Shown here: positions 56,560 through 64,000 of the stretch, in pieces | Position numbering within the stretch: position 1 is the first letter of the stretch | How the letters are laid out: the number at the start of each line of letters is the position of its first letter | Origin: Gnetum montanum | Lineage: Eukaryota > Streptophyta > Gnetopsida > Gnetales > Gnetaceae | Reading direction: 5' to 3' | NCBI GenBank assembly: GCA_015680685.1 | Contig: MNCI01026259.1 | Location: 268,612-332,611 of the forward strand | Length of the DNA: 64,000 bases | The notes under the pieces: model-generated | Databases searched by the model: none | Seen by the model: only the letters and a program-made list of their open reading frames with translations | What the model was told of the DNA's origin: nothing | Program-made: the position numbers and the translations under genes

Positions 56560-57700
56560 GATTCTTAGCAAGGCTTCAATTATTGTGTGTTGACTAGCAG
56601 TTTCTTATTTGGGCTTTTAGGTTTGTAAATTAACATGGCCTAGATGGAAAGGTTTTAAAAAAAGTATAAGGTCCCTCCCATAACATTTGGAACTTAGTTT
56701 GTTGTGGTACATGCATGGGATTCTAGTATAGGACCTTGTCTCCTAGTTGAAATTTCACTTTCCAAATTCTGAGATCATGTCATTGTTTATTAGATGACTT
56801 GTGTACTTCATTGGATGATAAGGCCATTAGTCAGTTCCCATCTAGCATGTTGAGATGAATTCACTATTCTTTCTATGCTAGGTTTAGGTCAAGGCTAAGG
56901 TCACAAGTTGTTGAAAGTGTATAGATTTTTTTTTGGATAGAAAGTGTTGGTAATTTTCTATACACGAGCTTATAGGTTGAGTAGCCAATAGGAAGTCTCC
57001 ATGTGGAGTGATAAGCCCAAAGGGAATTGTTGAGTTTCCTACTCCAATCCCTTTTATATTTACTAATGGTTCATGTTAGTATTTTTGTTATCTCTCTATT
57101 AGTAACCTTTGCTTGAATGTTGGCTTGGGGGTGGTATGGAGTTCTTAGTTTATGTTCAACCCCCAAGGGTTACATGAGCTTTTGAAAAGTGGTGCTTGCA
57201 AAATAAGTTTTGTTTTGAGAAATTAGGACATGTGGCATCCCAAACCTATTTATAACATGTTTCTGTACAAACTGTGCTATCACAAAGGATATTAGTAACA
57301 ACTATAGCTTCTATCCATTTTGTGTAGTAGTTAATACTTACGATGATGTATCCTTTCCATTGGACATGGGAGTAATGTATCCCATGAAATTGATGCCCAA
57401 AATGTCAAAAGGCTCTAGTGGTTGGATCCATTGTTGAAGCCCCTCCATACAAGTGGTCATCCGACCATCATGTTGACAACGATCATAAGAGTAGACAAAC
57501 TGATGAGAATTCTTGAATAGTATTGGCTAATAATACCTTGCTATGAGGATTTTAATGTTTGTTCATCTCCTAGCATAATGACCCCCACAAGGACGCTCAT
57601 GTGCACCTTGGAGAACATGTACTTGATCATCATTAGGAATATACCATTGAACTAGGTCATTAGTCCACACCTTGTAAATGTGTTTGTTGATTTTTATGGA
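56560..57700 (-). pseudogene. integrase of element C
   Basis: Minus reading: FNGIFLMM.. in one frame and HVLQGAHERPCGGHYARR in the neighbouring frame (zinc-binding part, about 57610-57560). LGINFMGYI follows (about 57400-57380), where the first catalytic Asp of GIDFMG is Asn. The C-terminal part near 56880-56700 parallels A (CATTTTCAACAACTTGTGAC-like DNA, KVKFQLGDKV-like protein). It is more decayed than in A. The core Glu block was not found with confidence. Confidence 0.75.
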
Positions 57701-59170
57701 GTGTTTGACTTGGTGAAGAGACTATTATTTTTGTTGTTGTCCCACTCTTATGGCATCTCTTGAGTAATAAGGTAGGTAAGGATTCCATCATATCAATTAT
57801 CTTCCTTGGGCTCTTATTTAGTAATAGCTCTAGCAAAGAGGAGTTCATCAAGAAATTAATCTAAAAGTGGGCTCTTCTCCTCTTTGATATTCCATTGTAA
57901 TTGAGACAAGTGTTCAAATACTATGTTCTCAGTTCCCTTCGTGTCCACCATGGTTAAGTTGAACTCCTACAAGATTACCAACCACTGTATGACATAGGGT
58001 CTCACTGTTGGTTTATTCATTACGAACCTTATTACACTATGATCAGTTTACAAAAATACTTTGTACCCTAGCACATAGTGTTGAAATTTCTCTAAGGTGT
58101 ACACCACTGCCATTAGTTCTTTCTTAGTGATGATGTAGTTTAGCTATGCACCCATAATGCTCCTAGTCATATAGTGGATGTAATATAGATGTTTATGATT
58201 ATCCAACTATGTGAGCATGATTCCTAAGGTATAATTTGATGCATTCATCATAATGTGGAATGGTATGAACTAGTCAAGTGCTCATAGGATCGAAGTTTCC
58301 ATGAGCTTCTGCTTAAGTTGTTAGAATACATGCTCACATTCTTTGGTCCAAATAAATGGTGCATCTTTTTTTGTTAGCTATATCAATGGTTCAATAATCT
58401 TAGAGAAGTTCTCATTGAAGCATTGGTAATAGTGAGTGTGGCCAAGGAATGATCTCACATCTTTGACCATTTCTTGTTGTCAGGTTATTCCTTGGATGAC
58501 CTTTATTTTTTTAGGTTCCACCATTTTTTTCCTAAATACTATGCTCTCCTGGACCATCAAGTGGCTTTTTTGCTAGTTGAGCCTAAGGTTTATCTCCACA
58601 CATCTTTTCTGAAATTTCTCAAGATGGTCTATAACTTTCTTAAATGTAGCCCCATAGGTGGAGAAGCCATCCATGAAGACTTCCACCCTGCTACTAATTT
58701 TCTAGTAGAAGATGCTCATGAAAAGGTGTTGGAATGTTGTAGGGGCATTACATAGGTCAAATGAAATCTTTATGTATGTGGAAATTCCTCAAGGACTTGT
58801 GAATGTGGTTTTAGCCTAATATTCTGGTGCTATTTGGATTTGGTTATAGCCACTATAACCATCTAGAAAGCTATAATAGCAATGCTTAGAAATTATGTTC
58901 AACACTTGGTTCACCAAAGATAAAGAAAAATCATCCTTGCATGTTATCATGTTCAATAGTCTAAAACATCCATTTCACACCTTTCTTTGGCACTATGATG
59001 AGTGGGCTAACCCACTCACTATCCATAATGGGATAGACAAGCCTCACCTTGAGAAGTTGTTCAATCTCCTCTTTGAAAATTTGCTTAAGTTTGGGATTCA
59101 ACCATCACTATAGCTACCTCTTTGGTTTAATGGAGGAATCTATGTAGAAGTGATGTTGGCATATCATTTA
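57701..59170 (-). pseudogene. reverse transcriptase and RNase H of element C
   Basis: Minus reading LNPKLKQIFKEEIEQLLKVR and LVYPIMDSEWVSPLIIVPKK at about 59115-59000, then shifts. The catalytic block reads VEVFMDGFSTYG (58682-58650), where the second Asp of FMDD is Gly. RNase H-like stretches follow to about 57950, then the linker with YDGILTYLITQEMP (about 57790). At least several frame shifts separate these parts. Same type and order as in A. Confidence 0.82.
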
Positions 59171-59533
59171 ATCAATTCCTATCAACTCATGATATGATTA
59201 AGCAAATGTTGTTAGCCATTTTTTAACCACCCCAAATAGCTTCTTTTTCTGCATAAGAGAAAGATTGAAATTAATGATTTGTGGCTTGTCATTATTTAAA
59301 AAAGCATATTACATTCTAGTTGATAGAGTTTTAAACTCAAGGGGATCCTATTTGAAGCTGTTAGGGGTTTTGAACTCTCCCTAATTGGTTTCATTAGGTT
59401 CATTAGAGAGTTGGTAATGGACTTTCTCTAGTTCATCCATGCCTTCAACATAAGCATTTATTAGGCTCTTAGTCTATTCCATGCATAGTGTTAAACTACT
59501 TTTTGCATCAGCTGTTAGCTACTGGGTGTCCTT

Positions 59534-60160
59534 CTATTTTGTGGCTATTGTGTATAGGCACCTTTGAACTTTTGTGACATTGGCACACTGCCTACCTACT
59601 GTGAGTGTTTTACATTTGATGGTCCATAATTTCTGCATGTAGTGGCACCCTATGTCATTATATGTGATGCATGGAATTTTCTTTCTCTCTATCTTACCAA
59701 AGTTAATTTCCTTAGAAATATCCAAGAAGAGGTCTTTGATTCCTAGTTGCACATCAATTATACTTAGCCATGTCCTTTCCATGATGATAGGGAAGTCCCT
59801 CTTGCAATTATCCATACAATTCTCTAGGAAGTTAATAGGATATGATCATCCATAGACAATGGTCACAATGTCCTCCACCAATCCCAAGGAGACAATGATG
59901 AACTAATCTACTAACTCTAGACAAATGTTGCTTCTCTTGAGAGGAGGCAAGTTCCACACTTTGTACATTTCATGTGGGATCAAATTAACACTAGAACCTA
60001 AGTCTATAAGAGCCTTGGAAGGTTTGTTCCCAATGATTTGTAAGTAAATAAGGGAACTCATAGGATCTAATCTCTTCTTGGGAAGGTGTCTAGCCTTGAC
60101 CCCATCAGTGATTGCATGGGTCAACATTATAGTGTATACTTTGGGAGGCGTTTGGTTCAA
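59534..60160 (-). pseudogene. aspartic protease of element C
   Basis: An open frame of 85 codons (60160-59903) reads TPPKVYTIMLTHAITDGVKA and ALIDLGSSVNLIPHEMYKVW, with the D-L-G-S-S active site intact. After a shift, the frame 59815-59534 reads ERTWLSIIDVQLGIKDLFLD and then YNDIGCHYMQKLW. It is the best-preserved protease of the window and defines the Athila-type D-L-G-(A/S)-S site. It follows gag and precedes RT on the minus strand. Confidence 0.85.
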
Positions 60161-60699
60161 AAGGATCTCAAAAGATGTTGTGAAGGAAAGAAGAAGTAAG
60201 GTTATTAGCCATAGGTGTCTATGAGGGCTTAATAGGAATTTTGATTTAGAAAAAGGATCATTTTTGAGGCTTAGTGTTTAAACCACTCGGCTCAGGAGAC
60301 AACTATAAGTTAACACTTCTTGTGGAATTTCTTTGCTAAAGCTAGGCTAGAATTTCACCCTGCATGAATGGAGTAGGTGGCAACTAAGTTGAGGATGGAC
60401 GTATAGGTGTGGAAGGATGAGGAGGGTAATAGGGAAATGGGAACTCTCTTCTTGAAGATTATGCTCTATAATATTCAAGTGGGTAGTAGTGGTGTTGGAA
60501 AGAAGCATGACTAGAAGAGTCATGTGGGGAAATGGATTGCTGAACATAGTACCCATACAAATTTGGCTAACGATAAGGGTATTGTTACCTTGGTGGTGGC
60601 ATTCCCCACAACTGTGGGTGTTGCCACTATTGGTACTACTCATGTGGTTGAGGGGGCACTCCACTCAAATAATAGGCTTTTTGGTGGAACTACCTATAG
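60161..60699 (-). other. gag-protease linker of element C
   Basis: Pro/Tyr/His-rich tail of gag and linker, decayed; parallels 28140-28760 in A (for example PYPQG followed by a Tyr/Pro-rich stretch). Open frames on the plus strand (60489-60727) are shadows. Confidence 0.55.
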
Positions 60700-62676
60700 T
60701 TTCCTTGAGGATAAGGTAACCGCCTAGGTGTTTGCCATTTTACTAATTTAGGATTTAATGTATACATCCTAGATTCTTGTAATTATGACATAACTATGCA
60801 ACATCCCTTAGGATGTTTGTATTAACAAATGTCACACCCTTCATCATCTATTTCAAAATCCACAACCTCTTCCATTATAGTGGCTATTTCCTTATCCTTC
60901 TAATGGGAACATTTAGCTTCCTTCTTTCTCCTTTGGTCATGACCACTACCTCATTACTCTTTGCTTTCCTCTGTGATTCTTAGATCAACTTGAAACTTTT
61001 CATCCAAGGAATCCCACACTTTTTCAACGTTGTTTGATATTTTAGAAATAGATTTTTATATTGGCAAGGTTAATCATTACACAAATTCTTTAAGGGATGT
61101 CTTGTCCTCATTGTCACAAAATCAAATCTCCATTTTCTGAATGGGTCCTAGTTGTAATCTTCTATACTTTTCTTTTTCCTTAGCTCATCTTCTTCTTTCA
61201 TCACTTACTTTATCAACCTTTAGATCTAATGGATCCTTAGCTTTGAAATCCTCACTTTGGTATACACCCCAAGAGTTCTTGTTTATGTTTAGAACTAGTG
61301 GAGTTACTTGCTTTGAGAATAACCATGGCCTAGGCATCAGTGCAAAAGAGAGTAGTACCTACTCATGGTTGCATCCAAGGACTCATGTGTTTCTTTCTTC
61401 CACCCTTGGATTTTCCTTCTTAAGTTAGACACTCAAGAGTACATTTGATACTTTTCATCGAAGAGTTCAAGCATTGTACTCCACCATTGGATTGATTTTG
61501 GTTCTAAGGACTGGTATGAGCTTTTAGCCTTCTTGATGAGTATCCTAGGAAATAGCTTTAATTTTTGCCATTAGTTCTCAACATTTGGTAAGGCACATGC
61601 ATCTTGAAAGGCTTGAAGATGATTCTATGGATCAAAATTGTACCCCCCCTTTCGAATTTAGGGATATTGTTCATGTTCAACCATTTGATTTGACTATCTT
61701 TCACATGTCATGTTGGAATCCTCACAGGCTCCATAATGTTCAGCATGTTTCTAGTTGCAAGTCGAGGCTCATCATAGTTATATCATTCTCTATGATCATG
61801 ATGCCAATGATTCCCTTTGATGTTCCTTCTTTCTCTTTGATGGGCGTCCCTTGATTGCCCACACCTTTTGTATTTACTATTTTGATGGGATTTACAATCA
61901 TCTCTATCCCGTTGGTCACCTCCATGATGGTATCTACTCCTTCTATAGCTTGGATCATAGTTGGAGGAGGAAGATGATGAGGATGAAAAAGGTAAAGAGG
62001 AAGGAGAGCTAGCACCAGAATGATGCCTGCTACTTTCTCTTCTTCAATTCCTACCATGGTCACCATGTGTATCTTTATTGTAGTGCTTATTGTTGCTCCT
62101 GCCTTGACTTCCTTCTTTGGAGGCCTCCTAGTTTTGGAATCCATTCTTTCTAGAACCAAGATTATCTAGAGTGGAGTGTAGACACTAAGTAAGGGCCTCC
62201 TCATCAAGGAGAGGAGGAGAGTCTATATATTGGAAAGTACTTTAGAAGAGGCCTTTCCCTTCCTTTTGTCACTACAAGAACAAGGGGCTTGTGAACCATT
62301 TTCTCTTTGAAGCCTCATAGTGAGCTTCAATCAACCAATCTTTCTCTTGCTATGTATTTGTAAGATGATAATCCTAATAGGAATTATTTGGCACCTTGTA
62401 TTAAGCATTGAGCCCTATGATGCCCAATCTCATGAGCTTGTGAAGCAACATCATAGGAATTGATCGATCAGATGGAAAAACGATGTTGCACACCATGTTT
62501 TTCCACCACAATTATTTATCCTAGCATAGGATGAAGGTGAAGTTTAGAATGTAAGCATCCAAATGTGTATAGACCACCTTGTATTATTGGGACATGGGTG
62601 GTTTCTGGCCTTCTTGCCTTGGGTTGGAATTTCCTATGAATGGTGTTGGAGAATCTTCCCTATGAGAAGAAGCCAT
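60700..62676 (-). pseudogene. gag of element C
   Basis: ATG at 62676 (MASSHREDSPTPFIG). Then an H/R/D/S-rich segment (about 62110-61780), and the capsid block NIPKFERGYNFDP, HLQAFQDACALPNVE and QWWSTMLELFDEKYQMY (about 61680-61440). The nucleocapsid motif at about 60830-60790 is CDIC, a stop (for Q), YKHPKGCC, again CX2CX3HX4C. Same order as A. Stops throughout. The long minus frame 62159-61740 is out of frame with these blocks. Confidence 0.8.
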
Positions 62677-62800
62677 ATTAGTGTTTGAAAACAATGTGAT
62701 TTTAGTACTCTTTTTATTTTAATGATTTTAACTTTAAGACCTTTACAATGTCATTTAGTGATTTCACTAACTTCCTAGATAGTACATGTAGCTAACTAAA

Positions 62801-62820
62801 GTCTTTGGCAACAACACCAA
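62801..62820 (-). promoter_or_regulatory. primer-binding site, tRNA-Asp type (element C), decayed
   Basis: Minus TTGGTGTTGTTGCCAAAGAC. Twelve of 18 bases agree with the tRNA-Asp complement; all six differences are C to T or G to A. Its position directly after the LTR end makes the call safe. Confidence 0.82.
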
Positions 62821-63701
62821 TGATGAGTAGCAAATAGTCCCTACGCCTAACCATATGAATCAACGGTGTTCACTAAGTGATCTAGTTGAATTTCATAGAC
62901 TTTAGCTCTTAAAGTACACCTTATCTAGGTAGTGAATCATAAAGATGTGATTGTTGTCTTCTCAATTCCACTTGTGAGGTATAATGGTATGGTTAAATGT
63001 AACTAAGACATATGATTTGTATAATTTTTATATTTTTATCTTTTTATCCTAAGTATGAAAATAAAGGAATTAAATGCTAATTAACCTAGTAACTCTTTAA
63101 TGTATTAAACTAATCTTAACATAAGCATTCATTCCCACCTTCCATACACATCTTGAACATGTTGCAACACTACTGGGTTATTAAGAGTAAGTGCTACTGG
63201 GATTACCAAGCATTAACATATGCTCAAGGTGGTTGTACTTATGTGCATTAATTGTTCGTATTTAATTAGTCAATTAAATGCATAAAAATAAATTTCATAA
63301 TAATAAAGTAAATTAAAGTAAATATTATGCTATTTCTAAGTGATGCAAGGTTTATTAAGAAGCTTGTCTTTATTGTCATTCATACTAAAGTGTCTAGGTA
63401 CATCAATGCTTGAATAAAGATATGTACACTTCTCAACTCCTCCTACAGGCATGCTAAAAATATTTCAACTCTCAATAAAAAAAACTTCAAGAGCTCTACT
63501 ATGCTACTAATGAATGAATGCCATAAATGTAGTAGGTGCACACATTTATATAGGCAAGACTAGATACATTGTTGACTTGTATGTGTCGATGCATCATCTC
63601 ATGCGTCAACAGGTACACATCAATGTGTATGTGTTAATGTAGTTGCATTGACAAGTATGCATCAATGAGATCATATTGATGTGAACAATGATGATTCATC
63701 A
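62821..63701 (-). repeat. 5' LTR of element C (881 bp)
   Basis: Minus: starts TGATGAATC (63701), ends CTACTCATCA (62821). Pairs with 50556-51399. TATA box CCTATATAAATG near 63558-63547. U3 has repeated TTGACGCAT/TTGATGCAT motifs (63580-63680). Both flanks are protease sequence of element B. No exact 5-bp target duplication is left (ATAGG on one side, ATTCT on the other). Confidence 0.92.
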
Positions 63702-64000
63702 ATTCTAAATTCCTTTTCTTCATTCTTCATGTCTATTAGAAGAAAATCTACTAGATAAAACCACCCATTAATAGTGGTCACCACATCTTCTATTTGTCAT
63801 AAAGGAATGGTGATAGATTGATCTGGTAGCTCTAATCTTATGTTGCACTTCTTTAAGGATGGTAGGTTCCATGTCTTATATGTTTCTTAAGAGATCAAAT
63901 ATACTTTGGAACTTCAATCCAATAAAGCCTTGAATGGTGAATTTCCATTTACTTGTAAATAAATCAGAGAAATTTTGTGGATCAATTTCTTTTTTAGGAA
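63702..64000 (-). pseudogene. protease N-terminal part of element B (split), runs off the window
   Basis: Minus reading parallels 60100-59830 of element C: PFKALLDxSSxxI-like active-site region around 63925-63880, KTWNLPSLKKCNIRLELPDQ-like sequence at 63870-63810 and VTTINGW-like at 63790. It is the other half of the protease interrupted by element C; gag and the 5' LTR of B should lie beyond 64000. Confidence 0.7.

Noticed and set aside
61740-62159. 139-codon minus-strand frame
   Set aside because: Right strand but wrong frame for gag C; the capsid and Ser/His-rich blocks lie in another frame.

Overview
This window is intergenic DNA from a large, repeat-rich seed-plant genome. It holds no intact host gene. 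Nearly everything recognisable is the remains of LTR retrotransposons, mostly Ty3/gypsy of the Athila/Tat (non-chromovirus) type, with one Ty1/copia remnant and a few gene fossils. The low GC content, very old elements with many in-frame stops, nested insertions and a TIR-type NB-ARC fossil would fit a gymnosperm. The species cannot be fixed from the sequence, and I hold gymnosperm only weakly.

Layout. 1-1078: two plus-oriented LTR 3' parts joined head to tail. 1079-3694: minus-strand element F (gag, tRNA-Asp primer site, 5' LTR). 4226-5335: intron-free pseudogene of a CCR4/nocturnin-like nuclease. 6037-7151: a 401-bp tandem duplication and an LTR fragment. 7152-11970: start and end of a second LTR family (element E), separated by unidentified DNA with a 38-base poly-C run and an NB-ARC fossil. 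15250-17460: a decayed coding region of unknown identity with a probable small intron. 18018-18916: a young solo LTR with a perfect 5-bp target duplication. 19080-22740: minus-strand gag-protease of a Tat/Ogre-like element (G). 25209-38350: plus-strand element A (LTR, primer site, gag, protease, RT-RNase H, integrase, third ORF, 3' LTR), interrupted by a family-2 solo LTR at 33277-34475. 38351-43640: minus-strand copia remnant with gag only. 43976-50555 and 63702-64000: minus-strand element B, split by the complete minus-strand element C (50556-63701).

The most interesting pattern is shared by A, B and C. Each has a third ORF downstream of pol that begins MAP and carries a block resembling the ATHILA ORF-1/plant-transposon-protein type. 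Each ORF3 ATG directly follows a splice-acceptor-like AG. About 440-550 bp upstream of the ATG each element has its own TATA box, and between them a homologous leader with a candidate 5' splice site (a perfect GTAAGT in B). This looks like an internal, LTR-independent, intron-containing transcription unit for ORF3. All domain names rest on reading motifs by eye; no database search was possible.
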